A stretch of 11,710 nucleotides of DNA from DAOUFU01 sp034429275 (GTDB lineage Bacteria; Chloroflexota; Anaerolineae; Aggregatilineales; Aggregatilineaceae): NCBI GenBank assembly GCA_034429275.1, contig DAOUFU010000060.1:1-11710 (forward strand), written 5' to 3'. Each line of letters starts with the position of its first letter. The stretch's first letter is position 1. The notes beneath the pieces are model-generated. The model had not been told where the DNA came from. It made no database searches and was given only the letters and a program-made list of their open reading frames with translations. Below are positions 1-7,368 of the stretch, in pieces. Both the position numbers and the translations under genes were made by a program.

Positions 1-2
1 TA

Positions 3-3000
3 GTCGACGCCAGCGACTGGTTCCGCAACCTGGACGCGCTGCCCCCGGTGGATCTGCCGACCGCGCCGCCCGCCGCACCGCCCGAAGAACCCATCCTGGC
101 CGCATCGCCCGCCCAACCGGAAGCCGGAGACAGCATCGAGGACCTGTTTGACCAGATTTATTCCGACGCCAACTATGCCGCCGATATGCCGCTTGAGCCG
201 CCCGCACTGCCCGATATCCTGACCGAGCCGCCGGGCCGCAGCATCCGCACCGCGTACCTTCCCGGCGCATATTCGGTGCCGGAGAGCGAGCCGCCTGCCG
301 GTGACGAGACCGGCTATCTGCCCGGCGCTTACGCCGCGCCGGAAATCGAGCTGCCGGACGATGACGAGAGCGGCTATTTGCCCGGCGCATACGACCAGCC
401 GGAATCGCCGCCCGGTGGCCACGCTCACGATCGGGGCGCTACGACCTTCCTCGGCGGCGATTTCGCCGCGCCGCAGCCCGCCTCGCGCGACAAGACCCGC
501 TTCCTGGGCGGCGACTATCAAGAGCCGGAAGCGCCGCCGGACGACAAAACTCGTTTCCTGGCGCCCGATTTTGAAGAACCGGTCATCACCTTCGATGCCG
601 GGCAGCCAGAAGGGGCGGACACCGAATCCGCCGATTCTCGCACCGAGGATACGCGCCCACTCGGTCGGACAGCGCCGCTCGAAGACTGGACCGGCACCTT
701 TGACGACGTAGTCGTGCCGCCGGAGGTCGCCCCGCCTGCGATCGTGCCGCCCTTTGTGCTGGATGGCCGCAGCGAGGACGAGACCTTCCGCGATGTGCTC
801 GAAGCCGTGAGCAGCGCCCCGCCGCCGGATGACAACGGCCCGCCCGACACCGGCAGACTGCGCGACCGTGAATTTCACAAACTGGTCGATTCCTTCCGCG
901 AGCCGCCCGATCAGCGCCCGCCGCGCTCGCCGCTGGATGACTTTGTCGGCGCGCCGGAAGGCGACCTCCCCGGCGGCGAACCGACCAGCACCATCGACCA
1001 CCTGCTGAACGCCATTCGCTCCGGCGTGCTGCCCGTCGAGCCTGTTTCGCCGGACGAAGCGAGCGCCCCGGAAGGCAGCGATACCACCATCGGGGAACTC
1101 ATCCAGGGATTGTTCGATTCGTCATTCGAGGGCGTGCTGGCCACTCTGGCGGGCGAAGAGGTGGCCGACGATTCGTTCCACGAACCGAGCTACGAGAGCC
1201 TGGACGAAGAGCCGCCGCGCCGCCGCCTGGCCGAACCGCCGACCTCGTCCGAGGACTCGGCCTCGTACCCGGCGACAACCGCGCTCTCTGCCGTGCGCGG
1301 CCTGCCCGCCGAACCGGGCGAATTTTCGCTCGACGCCCTGCTGAGCAAGATCGAGGCCGATCTGCCCCGCCCGCGCCGACCGCGCCTCAAGCCGCTGCCT
1401 TCGTGGCGGACTCAGCCCGCCTCGATGGCCCAGACTCCCGGCACCCACCGCATCGAAGCCATGTTCGACCACATCGAAGGAGTCGATCACTCGCTCAAGC
1501 CGGTCGAACAGGCCCGCTACGAATCGCTGCTGGAAGAATTCGAGAACCTCACGCCGGAGTCGCTGTCGCCTTCGCCGCTGGCCCAGGAAGCCATCGGGGA
1601 TACTGCCCCGCCGCCCGAACTGCTCGCGGAAGATGCCGAAGGCGACCCGTTCGCGCAAGGGGATCAAGCGTTTGCGCGGCGCACGCTCGACTATGAGGAC
1701 ATCGCCATGCCGGATCAGATCGCCCCGCCGCCGCCTGCCGGGGACGAAACATGGGCAGAGGAAGTGTTCGCAGAAGTGCCGGAGGCCGATGTCGTGCCGG
1801 ACCTGGAAGTGCCGAGCTTTGTGGCCGAATATTTCGCCGAGGATGTGCAGGAGTCCGATACCCGCCCGATGCCCATCGACGCCGGGGCCAACCTGGATTA
1901 CAGGCCGGGCGAATTCGAGCCGGATGAAGCTTTTGAGGAATTCCCCCAACCCGAAGAGTACGCCGAACTCGAAGAGTACGCCGAACTCGAAGAGTTCGCA
2001 GAACCCGAAGAGTTCGCAGAACCCGTAAGGGACGCCGGGGAGGAACCTGAACCCCAAGAGCGCGCCGAACGCATCCCGCCCGATCTCGCCGCCGAGCTGG
2101 GCGAGCTTGCCGAGCAGCTTTCCGCCGCGCCGGGCGACATCATGACCGACCGCGCCGACAGCCTGCTGGAATGGGACGAATCGCCGGAAGAATGGGCGCT
2201 GCCCATCATCGAGGACGCCGGGCTGGTCGAGGTGCCCGCCGATACCGCCGCCATGATGCTGAGCGGGTTAGAAGACCTCGGCGCACTGGAGAGCGCGCCG
2301 GAAACCAGGATGGACGAAGCGCGCCCGGCAGACGAGGCCGCGCCTGAGCAAGCCGCCGAGCCGCTCGCCGCAGCCGAACCGGTCACCGATGAGGCGCTGG
2401 CTCAGGCCGCCGTGCTGCTGACCGAATACGCGCTCGAAAGCTCGGCGCAGGCGGTCATGCTGGCCCGCCCCGGCGAGGTGATCGCGCTCTCCGGCAACCT
2501 GCCGGAGACGGCGGAACACCGCCTGTTCGCCATCGTGGACACGGCCTGGAATGCCGCGCCGGATTCGGGCGCGCTGATCCGCTATATCACCCTGCCGGAT
2601 GCCGGAGAATTCTTGCTCTACAGCACGCTGGTTGACTCCGGTGACGCAGGCGATCTCTCGCTGAGTATGATTTTCCACGTGGATACGCCCGTGCGCGTCA
2701 TCCGCCGGCAGGCGCAGCGCCTCAGCGAAGCGCTGGCGCTCGTCCCCGAAGAGCCGGAAGACTCCGAGCCGCTCGCCGCGCAGACGCTGGTCAGCCGCCC
2801 GACCGAACTTCGTCCCCCGGCAGGGCTGCGCGAAGCCGTCGAAGCGCAGGCCGCATCCGGCGCGCTGGCCGCCGGCGAAGCTCCTGCCCGCCCGGCGGAA
2901 GAGGTCGTCTACACCGCGTTTACCTGCGCCTGGTTGCCCGTCAACCCGCGGCTGGAACTGCGCGGCGACCTGGCCGAGACCGTCAGCAGCGCCCTGGACG

Positions 3001-3275
3001 TGATCGCCCGCGCCAACCTGTGGGAGATCGAAGACCGGCAGGTGGGGCCAGACCTGGTGATCGTGACTCTGCGCGTGCCGGAGACCCTGCTGGCCGATGA
3101 TGTGATCAGCCGGCTGATGTCCGCCGTCTCGGCGCTGACCGTCGAGCAGTATCCCGGCCTGCTGGACGAGAGCGGCTCGCTGTGGGCAGATGGCTATTAC
3201 CTGGTGTCGCCGCCCCGCCCGCTCACCGACCGCGAGATCGGGCGCTTCATCAGCGCTCAGCGCGAGGCGATTTAG
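3..3275 (+). CDS. Large acidic disordered protein with roadblock-like segment and inactivated IS200-like TnpA domain (5' partial)
   Basis: The frame is open from the left edge (base 3, reading VDASDWFRNLDALPP) to the TAG at 3273-3275, so the true start probably lies outside. Residues here are numbered from the in-frame GTG at 48. Residues 1-780 are Pro/Glu/Ala/Asp-rich and probably disordered. They contain six YLPGAY/FLGGDY repeats (68-175), scattered amphipathic nonamers such as SIEDLFDQI and TIDHLLNAI, and a tandem EEYAEL/EEFAEP array (636-659). Residues about 788-895 resemble a roadblock/LC7 fold, which is a weak call. Residues about 951-1075 align with IS200/IS605 TnpA: VVY start, WEIEDRQ, PDLVIV at the HUH strand, LWADGYY and REIGRFISAQ. 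The HUH histidines are L1003 and I1005, and the catalytic Tyr is F1067; the metal-ligand Gln (Q1071) remains. No signal peptide or membrane segment is visible, but the N-terminus is missing. The function is unknown; a non-catalytic nucleic-acid-binding or scaffold role is inference. Confidence 0.88.
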   Translation, partial: VDASDWFRNLDALPPVDLPTAPPAAPPEEPILAASPAQPEAGDSIEDLFDQIYSDANYAADMPLEPPALPDILTEPPGRSIRTAYLPGAYSVPESEPPAGDETGYLPGAYAAPEIELPDDDESGYLPGAYDQPESPPGGHAHDRGATTFLGGDFAAPQPASRDKTRFLGGDYQEPEAPPDDKTRFLAPDFEEPVITFDAGQPEGADTESADSRTEDTRPLGRTAPLEDWTGTFDDVVVPPEVAPPAIVPPFVLDGRSEDETFRDVLEAVSSAPPPDDNGPPDTGRLRDREFHKLVDSFREPPDQRPPRSPLDDFVGAPEGDLPGGEPTSTIDHLLNAIRSGVLPVEPVSPDEASAPEGSDTTIGELIQGLFDSSFEGVLATLAGEEVADDSFHEPSYESLDEEPPRRRLAEPPTSSEDSASYPATTALSAVRGLPAEPGEFSLDALLSKIEADLPRPRRPRLKPLPSWRTQPASMAQTPGTHRIEAMFDHIEGVDHSLKPVEQARYESLLEEFENLTPESLSPSPLAQEAIGDTAPPPELLAEDAEGDPFAQGDQAFARRTLDYEDIAMPDQIAPPPPAGDETWAEEVFAEVPEADVVPDLEVPSFVAEYFAEDVQESDTRPMPIDAGANLDYRPGEFEPDEAFEEFPQPEEYAELEEYAELEEFAEPEEFAEPVRDAGEEPEPQERAERIPPDLAAELGELAEQLSAAPGDIMTDRADSLLEWDESPEEWALPIIEDAGLVEVPADTAAMMLSGLEDLGALESAPETRMDEARPADEAAPEQAAEPLAAAEPVTDEALAQAAVLLTEYALESSAQAVMLARPGEVIALSGNLPETAEHRLFAIVDTAWNAAPDSGALIRYITLPDAGEFLLYSTLVDSGDAGDLSLSMIFHVDTPVRVIRRQAQRLSEALALVPEEPEDSEPLAAQTLVSRPTELRPPAGLREAVEAQAASGALAAGEAPARPAEEVVYTAFTCAWLPVNPRLELRGDLAETVSSALDVIARANLWEIEDRQVGPDLVIVTLRVPETLLADDVISRLMSAVSALTVEQYPGLLDESGSLWADGYYLVSPPRPLTDREIGRFISAQREAI
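249..572 (+). repeat. Six imperfect protein repeats, T-x-[YF]-L-x-x-x-[YF]
   Basis: These lie within the large disordered protein. Copies begin at residues T68 (TAYLPGAY), T88 (TGYLPGAY), S108 (SGYLPGAY), T132 (TTFLGGDF), T150 (TRFLGGDY) and T168 (TRFLAPDF), numbered from the GTG at 48. They are spaced 18-24 residues apart and most are followed by x-x-P-[EQ]. The first three form one subfamily (YLPGAY) and the last three another (FLGGDF, FLGGDY, FLAPDF). An invariant Thr/Ser, often after an acidic residue or D-K, precedes the aromatic-Leu core, suggesting a repeated peptide-binding or phosphorylation motif. Confidence 0.8.
1953..2024 (+). repeat. Four tandem 18-bp repeats coding EEYAEL/EEFAEP
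   Basis: Four consecutive 18-bp units lie at 1953-1970, 1971-1988, 1989-2006 and 2007-2024. Units 1 and 2 are identical (GAAGAGTACGCCGAACTC), as are units 3 and 4 (GAAGAGTTCGCAGAACCC). A degenerate unit coding EEFPQP precedes them at 1935-1952. The period is a multiple of three, so copy-number changes would keep the reading frame. Confidence 0.95.
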
Positions 3276-3323
3276 CGCAACCTGAAAAAACGACGGAGAG
3301 ACCGCGAATCATCGTGAATCATC

Positions 3324-3349
3324 GGGGCGGGTCCTGCGAGGCCCGCCCC
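3324..3349 (+). terminator. GC-rich hairpin after the large gene, possible terminator
   Basis: A 10-bp stem (3324-3333 with 3340-3349, including one G-T pair) closes a 6-nt CTGCGA loop, 48 bp after the stop of the large gene. On the plus strand it is followed by GGCTGTTTAT, a poor T tract, so termination may be inefficient. It also lies 41 bp past the stop of the convergent minus-strand gene and may stop transcripts from both sides. Confidence 0.5.
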
Positions 3350-3390
3350 GGCTGTTTATGCTGAACTCTCGCACGCGGCCAGGCGTGCCC

Positions 3391-4233
3391 TTACTTCACT
3401 TCGCGGGTGGGCAGCGGGCGGCCCATCCAGTTGGCATCGCCCACCGCAGGCCCCAGCGTCTCCACCGGTGCCCACAGGTAGTTGCATCCCCAGACGAACT
3501 TGTAGTACTGATGCGTGGCATCCTGGCCGATGACGATGGCCGTCTTGCCGGCGGGCATCTCAAGCGCCGGGTTGGTCATCAACTGGCCGGGCGCCCAGTA
3601 AACGCGCGTGGTCTGAACAAAGCGGCCCATCACCGACCCTTCCGGAATATAGATCTCCAGGTCGCAGCCGATCCCGCCGCTGGTCGGCACACCGCCGCAA
3701 TCCACCGGCACCGAGACCGAGTCCATATAGTCCCACTCGCCCGGCAGCTCGATGGGCGGCGAGGGCTGGAAGACCGGGCGCGCCAGCTTGGCGCTGCGCA
3801 CATTTATCGAGGAGTTGCTGGCCGCTTCCCCTTCAAAGAGATAGATGAAAAACAGGTGGAAGGTGACCGGGCTGACCGGGGTAGAGGTGTTGTAGTCAAT
3901 CCCGCCCGGATACGTCCCCGGCCCCTCGGTGAATCCCGACCAGTCGCCCAACACGTGCCCCGCGCCATCGACCGCGAACACGTACAGGTTATCGCCTTCC
4001 ATATATTCCGGCAGCCGGTTCACCAGCGTGATCGACCGTCCCCCGCGCCCGATCTGCGAAGTGAGTATTTGCGAGCTGTCGATCACATCGAACCAGCCGT
4101 TGTCGCACTCCGACTCCACGTTCTCCAACGACAGGTCCAGGCCGACCTGGGCATGGCTGCGGTTAGGGCTGCCCACCATACCCAATGCCATCACAGCGAT
4201 CACAAGCACCAAAAAACCACGCCGAAACGCCAT
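3391..4233 (-). CDS. Secreted protein of unknown function with SH3-like C-terminal segment
   Basis: The 280-residue protein has a clear Sec signal peptide: a basic start (MAFRR), a hydrophobic core at about residues 6-21, and a likely cleavage after SHA28 before QVGLDLS. The ATG at 4233 follows an AGGAG site 8 nt upstream on the minus strand (GTTCAGGAGAGACATGA), which supports this start. The mature part is beta-rich, with four cysteines (43, 179, 190, 250) that could form two disulfides. The C-terminal segment (about 210-262), with PAGKTAIVIGQD, YYKFVWGC and LWAPVETLGP, resembles bacterial SH3-like modules of secreted proteins; this is a pattern judgement. No enzyme motif is seen. The gene converges on the large scaffold gene and is divergent from polA. 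It is probably exported, or attached to the envelope by unknown means. A long open frame on the opposite strand over the same bases is judged a shadow. Confidence 0.85.
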   Translation of the reverse strand: MAFRRGFLVLVIAVMALGMVGSPNRSHAQVGLDLSLENVESECDNGWFDVIDSSQILTSQIGRGGRSITLVNRLPEYMEGDNLYVFAVDGAGHVLGDWSGFTEGPGTYPGGIDYNTSTPVSPVTFHLFFIYLFEGEAASNSSINVRSAKLARPVFQPSPPIELPGEWDYMDSVSVPVDCGGVPTSGGIGCDLEIYIPEGSVMGRFVQTTRVYWAPGQLMTNPALEMPAGKTAIVIGQDATHQYYKFVWGCNYLWAPVETLGPAVGDANWMGRPLPTREVK

Positions 4234-4372
4234 TCATGTCTCTCCTGAACTGTGAATAGAATGATCTCAATGATTTGTACTGCGATGTCCATACACGAGT
4301 TTAGCATTAATTGTTACTGCGAGTATCCGTTTTCCTATAAAAAACTCGAAAAAAAAGCCCCTGCGCCGCGTT

Positions 4373-4383
4373 TGCGGTATAAT
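4373..4383 (+). promoter_or_regulatory. Probable polA promoter (-10 TATAAT)
   Basis: A perfect TATAAT at 4378-4383, within TGCGGTATAAT, lies in the AT-rich 242-bp spacer between the divergent secreted-protein gene and polA. It implies a leader of roughly 85 nt before the polA ATG. No good -35 box is seen at the usual spacing. The same 11-base string occurs at 8180-8190 upstream of the DJ-1/PfpI gene. A second weaker candidate is TTGTTA with TATAAA around 4310-4341, with 19-nt spacing. Confidence 0.6.
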
Positions 4384-4475
4384 CTTCCCAAAGCGCACAT
4401 CTGTTCATGTTCGCCGCCGCACGTGTTGTGCTGCACGCGCCGTACCGTGATTGATCATCTCGTAAGGAGCGCCCC

Positions 4476-7340
4476 ATGACTCGCCCTACCCTGGTTGTGA
4501 TCGACGGTCACGCCCTGGCCTACCGTATGTTCTTCGCCCTGCCGGTCGAGCAGTTCTCCACCAAGGCGGGCGAGCCGACCAACGCCGTTTACGGCGTGGC
4601 GCGCACCCTGATCGACCTGCTGACCGCGCCGCCCGACTATCTCGCCATCAGCTTCGACCAGGGCCTGAGTGGGCGTGGCGATCTCTACCCCGACTATAAG
4701 GGCACGCGCGAGAAAATGCCCGGCGACCTGCGCATCCAGCTTGACCGCATCCGCGAGCTGGTCACCGCCTTCAACATGCCGATCTTCGAGCGCGACGGCT
4801 TCGAAGCGGACGATGTCATGGGCAGCCTCGCGCCCCAGGCCGAAGACCAGGGCGTCTCCGTGCGCCTGATCACCGGCGACCGCGACCTGCTCCAGTTGAT
4901 CACCGAGCACACTACCGTACAGCTTCCGGCTAAGCGCGGCGGCGGCACGCCCGAAGTGTGGGACCTGGAGCGCTTCCGCGCGGAATATGGCCTGGAGCCG
5001 CCGCAGTTGGTCGAGATGAAGGGGCTGATGGGCGACCCGTCCGATAACATCCCCGGTGTAGATGGTGTGGGTGAAAAGACCGCGCTCAAGCTGATCGCCG
5101 AATACAGCTCGGTCGAAGGAGTCTACGAGCACCTGGACGCCATCAAGGGCGCGCTGCACGACAAGCTCGAACGCGGGCGCGCCAGCGCCTTCCTCTCGCG
5201 CGACCTGGCGCGCATCCGGCGCGATGTGCCGGTCTCGCTGGACCTCGCCGCCTGTGTCGCGCGCGATTACGACTACGCCCAGGTCGCCGAGTTGTTCCGC
5301 GTGCTGGAATTCCGCAGCCTGATCGGCCAGCTTCCCGGCAAACCGGCGGCTGCGCCCCGCCAGGCTCAGCCGGGCCAGCAGCTCTCGCTGTTCGGCGAAT
5401 CGACCGGTGGCGAAGCTGCCCCAGCCGCCAATGCCGCGCCGGTGGTGCCCTACACCATCGTCGATGACGAGGCGAGCCTGGCCGCCCTGGTCGCCGAACT
5501 GGAATCTGCCGGGATGATCGCCTTCGACATCGAGGGCACGTCGCTGGACCGGATGACGCTCAGCCTGTCGGGAATCGCGCTGGCGGTGAACGGCGAGCGC
5601 GGCTACTACGTCCCGGTGGGGCACATCGCGCCCAACGCGCCCGCCTCTGCGCCGGAAGGCGTGAGCCAGCCCGATCTGCTGGAAGGGCATACCCCGCGCC
5701 AGCTTCCGCTGGAACAGGTGATCGCCGCGCTGCGCCCTGCCCTGACCGATCCCCGCATCCCCAAAGTGGCTCACAACGCGCCCTTCGACCTGGTGGTGAT
5801 GCGCCGCTATGGGATCGATGTTGCGCCCATCACGTTTGACACGATGGTCGCCGAATGGGTCACCAACCCGGACAGCCGCAACCTGGGCCTGAAAAACATG
5901 GTCTGGCACTACCTCGATGTGCGCATGACCGAGATCGAGGAATTGATCGGCACGGGCAAGAACCAGATTACGATGGACCGCGTGCCGGTCGAAAAAGTCG
6001 CGCCCTATGCCGCCGCCGATGCCGCTTTCACCCGGCGGCTGGTGGATATTCTGCGCCCGCAGCTAGAAGAATACCCGCGCATGTGGGCGCTGTTCTCGGA
6101 GATCGAGATGCCGCTGGTGCCGGTCATCGCCGATATGGAGATGGCGGGCGTGCTGCTCGATGTGCCCTTCCTGCGCGCGATGAGCGCCGAACTGGCCAGG
6201 CGCAGCGCCCAGCTTGAGCAGGAAGCCTACGCGCTGAGCGGCGGTTATGGCGAATTCAACCTGGGCAGCCCCAAGCAGCTAAACGATGTGTTGTTCGGCA
6301 AGCTTGGCCTGCCCGCCGAAGGGCTGCGCAAGACTACGCACGGCTTCAGCACCGATGCCGCCACGCTCGAAGGGCTGGCGGGCACGCACCCGATCATCGA
6401 CGTGATCCTGGCCTGGCGCGAACTCACCAAGCTCCAGAGCACCTATGTGGACGCCCTGCCCGCGCTGATCAATCCCCAGACCGGGCGCGTCCATACCAGC
6501 TTCAACCAGACGGGCACCGTCACGGGCCGCCTGTCGTCCAGCAACCCCAACCTGCAAAACATCCCGATCCGCACCGAAGAGGGCCGCCGCGTGCGCCGGG
6601 CGTTCATCGCGCCGCCGGGTCACCGCCTGCTGGCAGTGGATTACAGCCAGGTCGAGCTGCGCATCCTGGCCCACACCAGCCAGGACGAGGCGCTGATGCA
6701 GGCCTTCCGCGATGGGATGGACATTCACCGCGCCACCGCCGCCGCCGTCTATGGCATCCCGCTCGAAGCCGTGCCCTACGACCAGCGCCGCTTCGCCAAA
6801 GCGGTCAACTTCGGGCTGATGTACGGTATGGGGGCGTTCCGCCTCGCCCGCGATAGCAACCTGACCCTGGCCGAGGCCGAAGCCTTCATCGCGCAGTATT
6901 TCGCACGCTTCCCCGGCGTGCGCCGCTACCTGGATCACGCCACCGAACGCGCCGCCCAAGACGGCTACGTCGAGACCCTGCTGGGCCGCCGCCGCTACTT
7001 CCCCGAACTCGACCGCTCGAAGGGCCGCAGCGTGAGCTTCCAGGCTCGCCAGCGCGCCGAGCGCGAAGCCATCAACGCGCCGATCCAGGGCACCGCCGCC
7101 GACATCATCAAGATCGCCATGATCAACCTGTCGCGCGCGCTCAAATCGGGCGGGTTCGCTGCAAAGCTGATCTTACAGGTTCACGACGAACTGGTGCTCG
7201 AAGTGCCGGAGCCGGAACTCTCCGAAGTCGCGCCGCTGGTGGTGGCGATCATGGAATCGGCCTTTACGCTGGATGTGCCGCTGGTCGCCGATGCGCGAGT
7301 CGGCTTCAACTGGGCCGAGATGGAGCCGTATTCCGGCTAG
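4476..7340 (+). CDS. polA: DNA polymerase I with 5' nuclease and proofreading exonuclease
   Basis: The 954-residue protein compares with 928 in E. coli. It removes RNA primers and fills gaps in replication and excision repair. The 5'-nuclease domain (about 1-290) keeps its acidic metal ligands and helix-hairpin-helix: FEADDVMG (109-116), TGDRD (134-138) and GDPSDNIPGVDGVGEKTA (187-203). An Ala/Pro-rich linker (about 287-322) follows. The 3'-5' exonuclease domain (about 325-530) keeps all catalytic residues: D351 and E353 in FDIEGT, D438 in HNAPFD, and Y511/D515 in YAAAD. Proofreading is therefore expected, unlike in Taq. The polymerase domain has motif A DYSQVELR (D722), motif B RRFAKAVNFGLMYG (R771, K775, F779, Y783) and motif C QVHDE (H903-E905). 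F779 matches E. coli F762, the residue that favours exclusion of dideoxynucleotides. The ATG follows AAGGAG (4464-4469) by 6 nt. No frameshift or loss is seen. A SWIM-HTH gene follows 28 bp later. Confidence 0.98.
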   Translation: MTRPTLVVIDGHALAYRMFFALPVEQFSTKAGEPTNAVYGVARTLIDLLTAPPDYLAISFDQGLSGRGDLYPDYKGTREKMPGDLRIQLDRIRELVTAFNMPIFERDGFEADDVMGSLAPQAEDQGVSVRLITGDRDLLQLITEHTTVQLPAKRGGGTPEVWDLERFRAEYGLEPPQLVEMKGLMGDPSDNIPGVDGVGEKTALKLIAEYSSVEGVYEHLDAIKGALHDKLERGRASAFLSRDLARIRRDVPVSLDLAACVARDYDYAQVAELFRVLEFRSLIGQLPGKPAAAPRQAQPGQQLSLFGESTGGEAAPAANAAPVVPYTIVDDEASLAALVAELESAGMIAFDIEGTSLDRMTLSLSGIALAVNGERGYYVPVGHIAPNAPASAPEGVSQPDLLEGHTPRQLPLEQVIAALRPALTDPRIPKVAHNAPFDLVVMRRYGIDVAPITFDTMVAEWVTNPDSRNLGLKNMVWHYLDVRMTEIEELIGTGKNQITMDRVPVEKVAPYAAADAAFTRRLVDILRPQLEEYPRMWALFSEIEMPLVPVIADMEMAGVLLDVPFLRAMSAELARRSAQLEQEAYALSGGYGEFNLGSPKQLNDVLFGKLGLPAEGLRKTTHGFSTDAATLEGLAGTHPIIDVILAWRELTKLQSTYVDALPALINPQTGRVHTSFNQTGTVTGRLSSSNPNLQNIPIRTEEGRRVRRAFIAPPGHRLLAVDYSQVELRILAHTSQDEALMQAFRDGMDIHRATAAAVYGIPLEAVPYDQRRFAKAVNFGLMYGMGAFRLARDSNLTLAEAEAFIAQYFARFPGVRRYLDHATERAAQDGYVETLLGRRRYFPELDRSKGRSVSFQARQRAEREAINAPIQGTAADIIKIAMINLSRALKSGGFAAKLILQVHDELVLEVPEPELSEVAPLVVAIMESAFTLDVPLVADARVGFNWAEMEPYSG

Positions 7341-7368
7341 ATCGATGGACGACTGAAAGGGGGCGACT

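Noticed and set aside
1122..2057. 311-codon minus-strand frame within the large gene
   Set aside because: It is antisense to the repeat-rich acidic region and its repeats simply mirror the 18-bp tandem array.
3358..4248. 296-codon plus-strand frame opposite the secreted protein gene
   Set aside because: The minus-strand frame has a good ribosome site, signal peptide and coherent protein sequence; the plus frame has none of these.
4344..4390. A-rich run that reads as a T tract on the minus strand, possible terminator
   Set aside because: The preceding minus-strand hairpin has only about 4 bp and no minus-strand gene ends there; it is more likely part of the AT-rich promoter spacer.
4455..5909. 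484-codon open frame on the minus strand inside polA
   Set aside because: It is antisense to the fully recognisable 5'-nuclease and exonuclease domains. Its composition (His/Arg/Asp-rich) is typical of reverse frames of GC-rich genes, and no family is recognised.
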